Source of the DNA: Chitinophaga sp. XS-30
Lineage (GTDB): Bacteria > Bacteroidota > Bacteroidia > Chitinophagales > Chitinophagaceae
Assembly (NCBI RefSeq): GCF_008086345.1
Contig: NZ_CP043006.1
Coordinates: 3,842,032 to 3,906,031, forward strand
DNA: 64,000 bases
Reading direction: 5' to 3'
Part shown: one piece after another, positions 45,831 through 58,200 of the stretch
Layout: every line of letters starts with the position of its first letter
Position numbering within the stretch: position 1 is the first letter of the stretch
The notes under the pieces: generated by a model
Databases searched by the model: none
What the model saw: the letters and a program-made list of their open reading frames with translations, nothing else
What the model was told of the DNA's origin: nothing
Translations under genes and position numbers: made by a program

Positions 45831-47045
45831 TTATTCCTCTCCGGCTTCTTCGCTGTCCCCATGCCCGAGGATGGCGCGGAGCGGCCGCACGGCCTGGTAG
45901 ATGCCGCGGTTATAGCGGTTGCCGAGGATGATGAGGGTAGTGGAGTCCTCCACAAAGCGGTAAAAGACGGTATTGTTGCCGTGCCACCATCCGTTATGGT
46001 ACACAATGTTCTTCGTGCTGTCCGGGTAAGCCATGAGGCGCCAGCCGAAACCGTAGTTGCGGATACCCGGTTTTTCATGGCTGTATGGGGTGAATGCGGC
46101 TTTGAGGGTTTCCGGCTTGAAGAGGTTGCCGGAATAAATGGCCTGGTCCCACTTCAGCATATCCCGCGCGGTGCTGTAAATGCCCTTGTCTCCTGTCACG
46201 CCGTCAAATGCATTGTCAGGCTCCGCTTTCCAGCTGAACAGATGGCTGATGGTCTGATGCGGGCGGGGCGCCTGGGCAGGGTCCATCACAAAAGTGCCGG
46301 TCATTTCAAGCGGTGTAAAGAATGTTTGCTGCAGATAGTCCGCGTATTTTTGCCCGCTGGCCTTTTCTATAATGGTAGCCAGCAGGAGATAATTGGTATT
46401 GCAGTAATTGAAATGCCTGTCCGGCTGATACTGTGCCGGTGGTTTATGTTCCGTCATCAGGCGGATGACTTCTTCATTCGTCAGGAAGATGGACCTGTCT
46501 TTGATGAGGCTGTCGCAAAAGTAGAGGTAGTTGGGCAATCCGCTGCGGTGGTTGAGGAGCATGCTGACCGTGATGCCGAGATACGGAAAATCAGGAAAGA
46601 ATTTTTGCAGGGGATCATCCAGGCCCAGTTTGCCCTTTTCCACGAGGGAAAGCACCGCCATGCCCGTAAAGGTCTTGGAAATGGAAGCCAGCTGAAAGGA
46701 GGAACTGTCCGTCACCGGAGTTTTGGTAGCGTGATTTTCCTCGCCCTGGTATTTTTCATACAGTATCACGCCTTTTTTCGCAATGAGGAGGGCGCCGCTG
46801 AAAGTCCGCGGGGACAAGCGGTGGCGCATCATCTCCGCTACTTCCTGCCGGACGCGTTCAGCATAAGCGCTGCCGGAAATAGCTTTCTCTTCCTCTTCGC
46901 TCAATCCCAATGTATATGGAGATACTGGCTTTGGTGCCTTTTTTTCAGTGTTCCGGTGGGCGGAACTGCTGTTGCATCCGGTATGAACAACGGCACTTGC
47001 AGAGATAATAAACGCGGTACAGACAACTGCCTTCAGACGATTCAT
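45831..47045 (-). CDS. Beta-lactamase-fold serine hydrolase lipoprotein (class C/AmpH-like)
   Basis: 404 residues with a lipobox at Cys24 (VVHTGC). The penicillin-binding/class C motifs are SISK (in FQLASISKTFTGMAVLSLVE), YCN (Tyr-x-Asn, in HFNYCNTNYLLLATIIE) and the HxG-type triad in VYHNGWWHG. This group includes D-amino-acid amidases, esterases and AmpH-type peptidases; true beta-lactamase activity should not be assumed. Anchored in a membrane, probably facing the periplasm or outside. Single gene with its own terminator. Confidence 0.9.
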   Translation of the reverse strand: MNRLKAVVCTAFIISASAVVHTGCNSSSAHRNTEKKAPKPVSPYTLGLSEEEEKAISGSAYAERVRQEVAEMMRHRLSPRTFSGALLIAKKGVILYEKYQGEENHATKTPVTDSSSFQLASISKTFTGMAVLSLVEKGKLGLDDPLQKFFPDFPYLGITVSMLLNHRSGLPNYLYFCDSLIKDRSIFLTNEEVIRLMTEHKPPAQYQPDRHFNYCNTNYLLLATIIEKASGQKYADYLQQTFFTPLEMTGTFVMDPAQAPRPHQTISHLFSWKAEPDNAFDGVTGDKGIYSTARDMLKWDQAIYSGNLFKPETLKAAFTPYSHEKPGIRNYGFGWRLMAYPDSTKNIVYHNGWWHGNNTVFYRFVEDSTTLIILGNRYNRGIYQAVRPLRAILGHGDSEEAGEE

Positions 47046-47229
47046 TCGGTGTTCGTGATAATAGATTAAAAATCACGATATTCAGCAATATTCATGCCCA
47101 TTGATGGGATTCCACTAGAAAATATTCAAAAAAAGTTAACATGCAGGCGGCTTTTTTAAGCAATCTCTAATATGTAGCCCCGGCTGTTTGATTATTGCTG
47201 AAACTCTGGTAGGTTTGTGCCACTTTTTG

Positions 47230-47257
47230 GTGACAAAAGCATGGGTGCTATTGTCAC
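47230..47257. promoter_or_regulatory. Inverted repeat upstream of serA, candidate operator
   Basis: GTGACAA (47230-47236) and TTGTCAC (47251-47257) are inverted with a 14-base spacer; a further GTCAC sits at 47264-47268, just before the start codon. The cluster suggests binding of a regulator near the serA promoter or leader. Confidence 0.35.
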
Positions 47258-47278
47258 TTTTATGTCACAGAAGAACTA

Positions 47279-48526
47279 ATGATCATCATGAGCCAGAAGA
47301 AATTAACCAGTTATCCGAAAGAGAAGATCAACATCCTTTTATTGGAAAACATCAGTGATGCCGCTGTTGCAGAGTTCAAAGATGCCGGTTATGCCAACAC
47401 ACGTAAAGTTACCGGGGCGCTCAGCGAGCAGGATCTTATTAAAGAAGTGAAGGACGCGCATCTGCTGGGCATCCGCTCGAAAACACAGATCACCCCGGCC
47501 GTACTGGCTGCGGCGAAGAAATTGCAGGCCATTGGTTGTTTTTGTATCGGCACCAACCAGGTAGACCTGAAAACGGCCACCGAACTGGGGGTAGCGGTAT
47601 TCAATGCACCATATTCCAATACCCGCTCAGTTGCCGAACTGGTGATCGGGTTATCGATCATGCTGATCCGCCGTATTCCGGACAAAAATACTGCCGCCCA
47701 CAAGGGTGTATGGATGAAAGAGGCCACCGGCAGCTATGAATTGCGCGGCAAAACACTGGCAATCGTCGGTTATGGTAATATCGGCAGCCAGGTGAGCGTG
47801 CTGGCAGAGGCGATGGGAATGAACGTGATCTACTACGATGTGGAGACCAAGCTGCCCCTCGGCAATGCCACCCAGATCCGCACAATAAAGGACCTTTTTT
47901 CACAGGCAGATATCATTTCGCTTCATGTGCCGTCCAACAAGAGCACGGTGAACATGATCAACAAGGAAACGCTCAAACATGTGAAAGAAGGTGCTATTTT
48001 CATCAACTACGCCAGGGGCGAAGTGGTGGAGCTGGACGACCTGAAGGAAGCGCTGCAAAGCGGCAGGCTCTCCGGTGCGGCAATAGACGTATTTCCGGTA
48101 GAACCCGAAAAGAACGGGGCCGCTTTCTCCACGCCTTTGCAGAACCTCCCCAATGTTATCCTGACCCCGCATATCGGGGGCAGCACAGAGGAAGCGCAGC
48201 ATAACATCGGGCTGGATGTGAGCGAGAAAATGCTGAATTACCTGGAGAAAGGCGCCAGCTTCGGTTCCCATACGATCCCCGCGCTCAGTTTGCCGGCAGT
48301 GGAGAATACGCATCGCATCCTGCATATTCACAGGAATGTGCCGGGGGTGCTGTCCGAGATCAACAGCACTTTATCTTCCAAGAACATCAACATCCTGGGC
48401 CAGTACCTGAAAACCAACGACCAGATTGGCTACGTGGTGCTGGATGTGGACTCAAAGCTTTCCCAGGAAGCATTTGCCCTACTGAAGGAAGTCAATCATA
48501 CGATCAAGACACGAATGTTATACTGA
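47279..48526 (+). CDS. serA: D-3-phosphoglycerate dehydrogenase
   Basis: First enzyme of serine biosynthesis: 3-phosphoglycerate plus NAD gives 3-phosphohydroxypyruvate. 415 residues; an ATG three codons in (MSQKKLTSYPKEK, 47288) is an equally good start. The NAD fold motif is VGYGNIGSQVSVLAEAMGM. Active-site Arg lies in INYARGEVV, Glu in FPVEPEKNG, and His in LTPHIGGSTEEAQ. The C-terminal ACT domain (HRILHIHRNVPGVLSEINS) is the E. coli-like short form that binds serine for feedback inhibition. Single-gene unit with a strong terminator. Confidence 0.97.
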   Translation: MIIMSQKKLTSYPKEKINILLLENISDAAVAEFKDAGYANTRKVTGALSEQDLIKEVKDAHLLGIRSKTQITPAVLAAAKKLQAIGCFCIGTNQVDLKTATELGVAVFNAPYSNTRSVAELVIGLSIMLIRRIPDKNTAAHKGVWMKEATGSYELRGKTLAIVGYGNIGSQVSVLAEAMGMNVIYYDVETKLPLGNATQIRTIKDLFSQADIISLHVPSNKSTVNMINKETLKHVKEGAIFINYARGEVVELDDLKEALQSGRLSGAAIDVFPVEPEKNGAAFSTPLQNLPNVILTPHIGGSTEEAQHNIGLDVSEKMLNYLEKGASFGSHTIPALSLPAVENTHRILHIHRNVPGVLSEINSTLSSKNINILGQYLKTNDQIGYVVLDVDSKLSQEAFALLKEVNHTIKTRMLY

Positions 48527-48534
48527 TACGCATC

Positions 48535-48567
48535 AAAATCCCGGTCATTTGCACCGGGATTTTTTTT
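48535..48567 (+). terminator. Intrinsic terminator after serA
   Basis: AAAATCCCGGT (48535-48545) pairs with ACCGGGATTTT (48553-48563), seven-base loop, then a run of T. Starts eight bases after the stop. Confidence 0.92.
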
Positions 48568-48617
48568 ATGCCGGATTTTAATCTGACATTTGTAGCTTCC
48601 CAAATCCTCTGCTGCTT

Positions 48618-48974
48618 ATGTCTAAATTGCTAAAACTGGAAGAACTGGCGATGTTCCTGCTGGCTGTGCTGATGTTCCAGCAACAGTGCACCTTGTCATT
48701 CTGGTGGTTCTTTGGTTGCCTTTTGTTGCCCGATGTGAGCATGATCGGGTATGTTGCCGGCCCGAAAACGGGGGCGTATATCTATAATTTCTTTCACCAC
48801 AAGGCTATGGCCCTGCTGGTCTATTTTGCAGGAACCTGGTTCGCCAGCGAGATCGTGACGTTCGCCGGCATCATTCTTTTTGCGCATTCGTGCATGGACC
48901 GGTTGTTCGGATATGGCCTGAAATTCATAACAGATTTCAAGGATACGCATCTGGGCAGAATAGGGAAGGAGTGA
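48618..48974 (+). CDS. DUF4260-family membrane protein
   Basis: 118 residues with about four short membrane helices. Family landmarks are KLEELAMFLLAVLMF at the start, LLPDVSMIGYVAGPKTGAYIYNFFHHK in the middle (quoted here in parts: LLPDVSMIGY, GPKTGAYIYNFFHHK), and AHSCMDRLFGYGLKF near the end. Function unknown in the family. Confidence 0.85.
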   Translation: MSKLLKLEELAMFLLAVLMFQQQCTLSFWWFFGCLLLPDVSMIGYVAGPKTGAYIYNFFHHKAMALLVYFAGTWFASEIVTFAGIILFAHSCMDRLFGYGLKFITDFKDTHLGRIGKE

Positions 48975-48978
48975 GTTG

Positions 48979-49086
48979 CTACAACGCATCAATTTCATTG
49001 CAAACTTTCGTCACATGGCCTACACCGTATAACAAGGCCGGTACGTCAATGCCCATCCAGTACAGTAGCTGGAGGATGTTTGCATA
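48979..49086 (-). other. Possible gene remnant in the 290-bp gap before the adhesin end
   Basis: The gap 48975-49266 has no clear gene. One reverse-strand frame is open here and reads protein-like (QLLYWMGIDVPALLYGVGHV), ending at a TAG. It has no good start, and an in-frame stop precedes it. It may be a decayed gene end or chance. Confidence 0.2.
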
Positions 49087-49203
49087 TTATTGCCGGATGC
49101 CGGAGGTGTCTCTCACCGGCTGCCTGTCCAGAAAACATATTGGCTCATGATGTGCAATACGGTTCCTGATCTTTGCTGGTTGCCATCAACATACTACGAA
49201 CAC

Positions 49204-49245
49204 AAAAAGGCCAGGCCTCCCGTTACAGGAGGCCTGGCCTTTTTT
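49204..49245. terminator. Strong terminator at the end of the adhesin gene
   Basis: A perfect 17-base stem, starting AAAAAGGCCAGGCCTCC (49204-49220) with its complement at 49228-49244 and a seven-base loop. A runs on one side and T runs on the other allow action in both directions. Confidence 0.92.
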
Positions 49246-49266
49246 AGCGTTATGTAATATTGTTTG

Positions 49267-52200
49267 TTATCTGATCACGGTCACATCTCCTTTGATGATG
49301 AAGGCCGGTCCATTGGCCACTTTCTTATAGGTCAGCCACCATACGAAGGTGCCGATATCTACAGGGCGGCCTTTGTACCATCCGTCCCAGCCTTTTTCCA
49401 TATCCCTGCTGAGGAATACCAGTTCGCCCCAGCGGTTGAAGATGCGTAATTCATAATCATACATCGGGCCTCTGATCACGGGGCGGAACACATCGTTGTT
49501 GCCGTCTCCGTTCGGAGAGAAGGCATTTGGGAAGTCCGGACGGCTGTCGCAATCCTTCACATCGATGGTGATCTCGTCCGTAGTGCTGCCGCAATCGTTG
49601 AAGGCGGTCACGCTGTAGGTGCCAGGCTCGGTGATCTCAATGGAACTGGTGGTCTGACCGTTGCTCCAGAGATAAGAGGTGGCATTCACGGCGTTTGACC
49701 TCAGCATGAAGCGGCGGCCGCGGCAGATAACTGTGTCGTTACCCAGGTTCACTACAGGCGGTCCGGCTACGATAACGTTGAAGCTGTCTTCCGAGTACCT
49801 GTCGCAATACCTGTCCAGCACGCCGAGGATATACCTGCCCCCCTGGGAGATGGACTTCACAGGGTTGAGGTCCCCGTCATTCCAGCGGTAGGTCGCTGCA
49901 TCCGGATGACGGGCATCCACCAGTATGCTGCCGCCTGGACAAATGATCCTGTCCGGCCCCAGATCGAATTCCATATCCGGGCGCTGGCTTACGCGCACTG
50001 TTTCGCGGACCACGCAATTATCTCTGTACACGGATACGGAGTAGTTGCCGGCCCTGCTTACGAGGATAGCGTTGCCGACCTCTCCGGTACCCCACTGGAT
50101 CCGGCCTGCGTTGGTGTTTACCGTCAGCATTACGGTCTGGCCCGGGCAGATGGTGGTATCCCTGCTGAGGCTGATATCCGGTGGCGGGTTTACGGTTACA
50201 TTAATGGTATCGATGGTGATACATCCGTTCTTCGCCACGCGTACCCAGAATTGTTCCTGTGTGCTCACGTTGATCGAAGGCGTGGTAGCCCCGGTGCTCC
50301 AGAGGTAGGAGGCACCCGGAACGGACGCGTCGAGGATGACGTTCTGGCCGCGGCAGATGGTCGTATCCGGCAGATCAACGAGCGGCATTGGAATAACGCC
50401 TACATTGATCGCATCAGTGGCCGTACACATGCCATTGCTCACGGTTACCCGGTAGGTACCTGGTTGCGTTACCCTGATGCGCTGGGTGGTTTCGCCGGTA
50501 GACCATTGGATCTGGTATCCGAAGTTGGCAGCGCCAGCGTCCAGTACCATACCGTTACCGCCGCAAAGGCTGGTATCGTTGCCCAGGTTGACCACCGGCA
50601 TTTGCAGATAGGAGATGTTATAGGTCACGGTATCGGAAGCGCAGCCGGTGATGCCGTCCCTTACGATGAAGGAGGCCGTAGTGGCGCCGTTCACATTGAA
50701 GCGGGGGTTGGATGAGGTTGCCGGAACCCTTACTGCATTGGCAGGTGTGACGCCGGTCAGCGTGTACACCGGCCTGTTCACATTGCCCCTTGTTCTCAGT
50801 GTGATGAAAGGATCGGTAGAGCAATTCACCACAACATCTGCTTCCAGTTCGGGTTTCGGACAGGGCAGCACATTGATGCGCTGTGTCACTTCCTGCGCAG
50901 CGTTGCCGCACTCGTCCGCAACGCTCCATCTGCGGGTGATCGTGTAGCCGTTACAGATATCCCTCACATACGGATCTACGGTATAGCTGACCAGTTTCGG
51001 GAAGGACGGATCGCAGTTGTCCGTCGCCATCAGCGTAATGTTCGCTGTTGGTACCGGCGCACCGCATGGTACGGTGAGATCGGCTGGCGGAGCTGCGATA
51101 ACCGGCGCTACGGTATCTACTACGGTGATCACCTGGCGGAGTACGGAAGTGTTGCCGCATTCGTCTCTGGCCGTCCAGATATTGATCAGGCGATAGTTGC
51201 CGCTGCAGGATCCGGGATCGGTTTCTTTCCGCTGCTCGTGCGTGATTCTCACGCCGCCCGGGCGGGTGCAGTTGTCAGATGCGGTGACGGTCACCGGTGC
51301 GGGGATCGCATCGCAGGTTACCGTCATATCTGTCGGCGCCGGAGCATTGAACACCGGTGCGATGGTATCGATCACTGTCACTATCTGCGTGGCTACTGCA
51401 CTGTTGCCGCATTCGTCGGTTGCCGTCCAGGTGCGTGTCAACCTGTAGTTATTGATACAGGTTGCGGAGAGCAGCTGTTTCCTGAAGGTGTACACTACGG
51501 TGACGTTGTTGCCGGAACAGTTGTCTGTTGCCGTCAATACCGGAGCAGCAGGCACCTCGTGGCAATTTACCGTCATATTGGCCGGCGGCAGTATGGTGAA
51601 TACCGGCGCTGTTCTGTCCACCACGGTCACTACCTGTCTTACCGTAGTGCTGTTGTTGCACTCATCGGTGGCCGTCCATGTGCGGATGAGGCGGTAGTTG
51701 TTCATGCAGGCCCCGGGGATATTCTCCCTGGTCTCGTTCCTCACGATGGTGATGTTGTTGCTGAAGCTGCAGTTGTCGGCAGCGGTCAGGTCCGGTTGTA
51801 CCGGGATGGCATCGCATTCTACGGTTACATCTGCCGGTGTTGGCATGGTGAATACCGGTGCGGTTCTGTCCACCACTGTCAGCACCTGTGTAACAGTTGC
51901 GGCATTACCGCATTCGTCCGTCGCTGTCCATGTGCGGATGAGGCGATAGTTGTTCGCGCAGGCGCCGGGGATATCTTCGCGGCGTTCGTTTCGCACGATG
52001 CTGATAGGGCTGGTGGTGCAATTGTCTCTTGCGGCCAGGTCGATCATTGCCGGGATGGCACTGCATTCCACAGTGGCGTTCGCCGGTGTGGCTACGGTGA
52101 ATGCAGGCGGCGTGTTATCTACCACGGTGAGTATCTGTTGTACCGTTCTGCTGTTGCCGCATTCGTCAGTGGCCGTCCATGTGCGGATGAGGCGGTAGTT

Positions 52201-55200
52201 GTTCACGCAGGCGCCGGGGATGTCTTCGCGGCGTTCGTTCCTCACTACCGTTACCTGGTTGGACGGTGTGCAGTTGTCTGTCACCTGCAGGTTTGGCATA
52301 ACCGGGATGGCGCTGCATTCTACAGTGGCATCTGCCGGAACGGACTGGGTGAACGTCGGAGCAGTAATGTCCTGTACGGTGATCACCTGTTGTACCGTGT
52401 TCTCATTACCGCAGAGGTCGGTGGCCGTCCATGTGCGGATGAGGCGGTAGTTGTTCACGCAGGCGCCGGGGATGTTCTCACGGCGTTCGTTCCTGACGAT
52501 CGTGATATTGTTGGAAGGCGTACAGTTATCGGTGGCCGTCAGCATCGGTTGCGCAGGGATGGCGTTACATTCCACTGTGACGTCCGCCGGCGTTGACATG
52601 GTGAAGGTCGGTGCCGTGGTGTCTACAACGGTGATGATCTGTGTTACAGTGGTGGCGTTGCCACACTGATCAGTAGCCGTCCATGTGCGGATGAGGCGGT
52701 AGTTGCTGGTGCACACGGCGCCAGGGATCTGTTCCATTCTTTCTGCGCGTGTTACCGTTACGGCAGTTCCTGTGCTGCAATTATCGGCGGCGGTCAGCAC
52801 CGGCTGTGCAGGGATGGCATTACATTCCACGGTCACATTGGCCGGTGTTGGCATCGTGAATACAGGGGCGGTAGTATCCTGTACAGTGATCACCTGACGA
52901 AGTACAGTGGTGTTGTTGCACTCATCTGTAGCCGTCCATGTGCGGATGAGGCGGTAGTTATTGACGCAGGCGCCGGGGATGTTCTCCCTGGTTTCTGCCC
53001 TGGTCACCTGGATATCGGCGTTTACGGAGCAGTTATCCATCACCTCGATGACCGGCTGAACAGGGATCGCATCACAATTCACTGTGGTGTCCGCCGGAGC
53101 GGCAGCCACGAATTGCGGCCTGGTGGTGTCTCTTACATCTATCACCTGGATGACGGTGGTGGCGTTGCCGCATTCGTCCGTAGCCCTCCATCTGCGCAGC
53201 AGTCTGTAGTTGTTGGCGCATGCACCGGTGATGTCGATATGTTCTTCCGTGAACTGCACATTGACGTTCAGGGTATCGGTACAGTTATCGCTGGCCATCA
53301 TTACCGGCGGTACCGGTATGGCGTCGCAATTAACGGTGGTATCGCGCGGAGTGGGGGTGAAGAATACCGGTCTGATACGGTCTTCCACATGTACCGTTTG
53401 CGTCCATTGGGTGCTGTTGCCGCATTCATCGGTAGCCGTCCATGTGCGGACCAGCTGATAGCTGTTGGCGCAGCTGCCGTTCACGCGGGTTTCTGCCGGT
53501 GTGATCACGATGTTGGCGGAAACGGAGCAGTTGTCCGTTGCCATGAGCAACTGTTGTGCCGGCACTGCATCGCAGGCAACTGTGGTATCGGCCGCGGGAA
53601 GCGTTGTAAATACCGGCGCTACGCGGTCTTCCACATTCACTGTCTGGGTGAGGGTAGTGGTATTGCCGCATTCGTCCGTAGCGGTCCATGTACGGATCAG
53701 CTGGTAGCTGTTCGCGCAGGCGCCATCTACACGGGTCTGTGACCTGGTGACGGTAACCCCGTTGCCGGCAGAACAGTTGTCTGTTGCGCTGATATCAGGC
53801 TGGGCCGGTACGGCATCGCAGGCCACAGTGATGTTCGCCGGCGGTATCATGGCGAATACCGGAGCTGTGGTATCGATCACCGTAATGGTCTGTGTATGGG
53901 TGATGGTGTTGTTGCAGTCATCAATCGCCGTCCATGTACGGATAAGGAGGTAATTATTGACGCAACGGCCGGGTATCGGCTGGCGGATCTCGTTTTTCAC
54001 AACGGTGACATTGGCAGAGCAATTGTCGGTTGCTGTGAGATCCGGTTGCGGCGTGATGTTGTCACATTCCACCGTCATGTTAGCAGGCAGCGGCAGAACG
54101 AACACAGGGTTGCTGGTATCCACCACGTTGATCCGTTGAATGACGATGGTGTCATTGCCGCATTCATCGCTGATGGTCCATTGTCTTACCAGCTGATAAG
54201 TATTGGTGCAGCTGCCATTGATGCGGGTCTGGTTGTACACGATGTCGATGTCCGGTACGGCGGAGCAGTTGTCGGTAGCCTGCAGTACTGCCGGTACAGG
54301 TATGGCGTCACAGGAGACTGTGGTATCTGCCGGGAGGGGGCTGGTAACCCTTGGCCTGGTGGTATCTACCACATTGATGATCTGGCGGATGAGGGTATCA
54401 TTGCCGCATTCGTCTTCTATCCTCCATTCCCTGATGAGCTGGTAGGTATTGGCACATGCACCGCTTACGCGCGTTTCCGTAAATGTAGTATCGATATTGG
54501 CACTGGAAGTACAGTTGTCACCCACCAGGAATGTGGCAGGGAGGGGTACTGCGTCGCAGGACACCGTAGTGTCACCAGGAGCGATGCCTACCACGTATGG
54601 GTTGGTGGTGTCGATGACGTTGATGATCTGGCGGATGAGGGTGTCATTGCCGCATTCGTCTTCGATCCTCCATTCCCTGATGAGTTGGTAGGTATTGGCA
54701 CAGTTACCGTTTACCCGCGTTTCTGTGAACGTAGTATCGATGTTGGCACTGGAAGTACAGTTGTCACCTACCTGGAATGTAGCCGGGAGCGGTACCGCGT
54801 CACAGGATACGGTGGTGTCACCTGGCGCGATGCCTACCACGTACGGGTTGGTGGTATCGATGACGTTGATGATCTGGCGGATGAGGGTATCATTGCCGCA
54901 TTCATCTTCGATGGTCCATTCCCTGATGAGTTGGTAAGTATTGGTACAGCTGCCGTTTACGCGTGTTTCTGTGAAGGTAGTATCGATGTTGGCACTGGAA
55001 GTACAGTTGTCACCTACCTGGAATGTAGCGGGGAGGGGCACAGCGTCGCAGGACACCGTAGTGTCACCCGGAGCGATGCCTACCACGTACGGATTGGTGG
55101 TATCGATGACGTTGATGGTCTGGCGGATGAGGGTATCATTGCCGCATTCATCTTCGATCCTCCATTCCCTGATGAGTTGGTAAGTATTAGTACAGCTACC

Positions 55201-58200
55201 GTTTATGCGGGTTTCTGTGAAGGTAGTATCGATATTGGCACTGGAAGTACAGTTGTCACCTACCTGGAATGTAGCAGGCAGCGGCACGGCGTCGCAGGAT
55301 ACTGTGGTATCGCCCGGAGCGATGCCTACCACGTACGGATTGGTGGTGTCGATGACATTGATGATCTGGCGGATGAGGGTATCATTGCCGCATTCGTCCT
55401 CGATCCTCCATTCCCTGATGAGTTGGTAGGTATTGGCACAACCGCCGTCGATGCGAGTTTCGGTAAATGTAGTATCTACGTCCGCACTGGCCGAGCAATT
55501 GTCTCCCACTTGGAATGTCGCTGGTAGCGGTACTGCGTCACAGGATACGGTAGTATCACCAGGAGCGATACCTACTACGTACGGATTGGTGGTGTCGATA
55601 ACGTTGATGGTCTGGCGGATAATGGTGTCATTTCCGCATTCATCTTCCAGCAACCATTCTCTTACAAGTTGGTAAGTATTGGCACAGCCGCCATCGATGC
55701 GCGTTTCTGTGAATGTAGTGTCCACGTCTGCACTAGCCGAGCAGTTATCACCCACCTGGAATGTAGCCGGCAGCGGCACCGCGTCGCAGGATACGGTGGT
55801 ATCACCCGGAGCCAGGCCTACCACGTATGGATTGGTGGTGTCGATGACGTTGATGATCTGACGGATAATGGTGTCATTATCGCATTCATCGGTAAGCGTC
55901 CACTCCCTGATGAGCTGGTAGGAGTTGGCACATGTACCGTTTACACGGGTTTCGGCAAATGTTGTGTCTACGTTTGCACTGGCCGAGCAGTTATCACCTA
56001 CCTGGAATGTAGCCGGCAGCGGTACTGCGTCACAGGATACGGTGGTGTCGCCCGGAGCGATGCCTACCACGTATGGATTGGTGGTGTCGATGACGTTGAT
56101 GATCTGGCGGATGAGGGTATCATTGCCACATTCGTCTTCTAAAGTCCATTCCCTGATGAGCTGGTAGGTATTGGCACAGCTACCGTTTACCCGCGTTTCT
56201 GTGAAGGTGGTGTCGATGTTGGCGCTTGATGTACAATTGTCACCTACCTGGAATGTCGCTGGTAGCGGCACAGCGTCACAGGACACTGTAGTGTCACCCG
56301 GAGCGATGCCTACCACGTATGGATTGGTGGTGTCGATGACGTTGATGATCTGACGGATGAGGGTATCATTGCCGCATTCGTCTTCGATAGTCCATTCCCT
56401 GATGAGTTGGTAAGTATTGGCACATGCACCATTTATGCGTGTTTCTGTGAATGTAGTATCGATGTTGGCGCTTGATGTACAATTGTCACCTACCTGGAAC
56501 GTAGCCGGGAGTGGTACCGCGTCACAGGATACGGTGGTGTCGCCCGGAGCGATGCCTACTACGTAAGGGTTGGTGGTGTCGATAACATTGATGGTCTGGC
56601 GGATGACGGTGTCGTTTCCGCATTCATCTTCCAGTAACCATTCTCTTACAAGCTGGTAAGTATTTGCACAGCCGCCATCGATGCGTGTTTCGGTAAACGT
56701 AGTATCGATGTTGGCGCTTGATGTACAGTTATCAGCCACCTGGAACGTAGCGGGGAGTGGCACAGCGTCGCAGGATACGGTGGTGTCGCCCGGTGCGATG
56801 CCTACCACGTATGGGTTGGTGGTGTCGATAACATTGATGGTCTGGCGGATGAGGGTGTCGTTTCCGCATTCATCTTCCAGTAACCATTCTCTTACAAGCT
56901 GGTAAGTATTTGCACAGCCGCCATCGATGCGTGTTTCGGTAAACGTAGTATCGATGTTGGCGCTGGCAGAGCAGTTATCACCTACCTGGAACGTAGCCGG
57001 GAGCGGCACAGCGTCACAGGATACGGTGGTGTCGCCCGGAGCGATGCCTACTACGTATGGGTTGGTAGTGTCGATGACGTTGATGATCTGGCGGATGAGG
57101 GTATCATTGCCGCATTCATCTTCTATCCTCCACTCCCTGATGAGTTGGTAGGTATTTGCACAGCCGCCATCGATGCGTGTTTCGGTAAACGTAGTATCGA
57201 TGTTGGCGCTTGATGTACAGTTATCAGCCACCTGGAACGTAGCGGGGAGTGGCACAGCGTCGCAGGACACCGTAGTGTCACCCGGAGCGATGCCTACCAC
57301 GTATGGATTGGTGGTGTCGATGACGTTGATCGTCTGGCGGATAATAGTGTCATTTCCGCATTCGTCTTCTAAAGTCCATTCCCGGATGAGTTGATAAGTA
57401 TTGGCACAGCCGCCATCGATGCGTGTTTCCGTAAATGTAGTATCTACGTCTGCACTGGCAGAACAGTTGTCACCTACCTGGAATGTAGCCGGAAGTGGCA
57501 CAGCGTCACAGGACACCGTAGTGTCACCCGGAGCGATGCCTACCACGTATGGATTGGTGGTATCGATGACGTTGATGATCTGGCGGATGAGAGTGTCATT
57601 TCCGCATTCATCTTCCAGCGTCCACTCCCTGATAAGCTGGTAGGAGTTGACGCAGCTGCCGTTTATACGGGTTTCGGTAAATGTGGTATCTACGTCCGCA
57701 CTGGCCGAGCAGTTGTCACCCACCTGGAACGTAGCCGGGAGCGGTACAGCGTCACAGGACACCGTAGTGTCACCCGGAGCGATGCCTACCACAAACGGAT
57801 TGGTGGTGTCGATAACATTGATGATCTGGCGGATGAGGGTATCATTGCCGCATTCATCTTCCAGCGTCCACTCCCTGATGAGTTGGTAGGAGTTGGCACA
57901 GCTGCCGTTTATACGGGTTTCGGTAAATGTGGTATCTACGTCCGCACTGGCCGAGCAGTTGTCACCCACCTGGAACGTAGCTGGGAGCGGTACAGCGTCG
58001 CAGGACACCGTAGTGTCACCTGGAGCAATGCCTACCACAAACGGATTGGTGGTGTCGATAACATTGATGATCTGGCGGATGAGGGTATCATTGCCGCATT
58101 CATCTTCCAGCGTCCACTCCCTGATGAGTTGGTAGGAGTTGGCACAGCTGCCGTTTATACGGGTTTCGGTAAATGTAGTATCTACGTCCGCACTAGCCGA

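Noticed and set aside
45831..47045. Antibiotic-resistance beta-lactamase
   Set aside because: It has the class C fold motifs, but sequence and lipoprotein anchoring fit the broad hydrolase/peptidase group; resistance cannot be claimed.
48890..49150. 86-codon forward ORF after the DUF4260 gene
   Set aside because: Begins inside the DUF4260 gene in another frame; no coding character.
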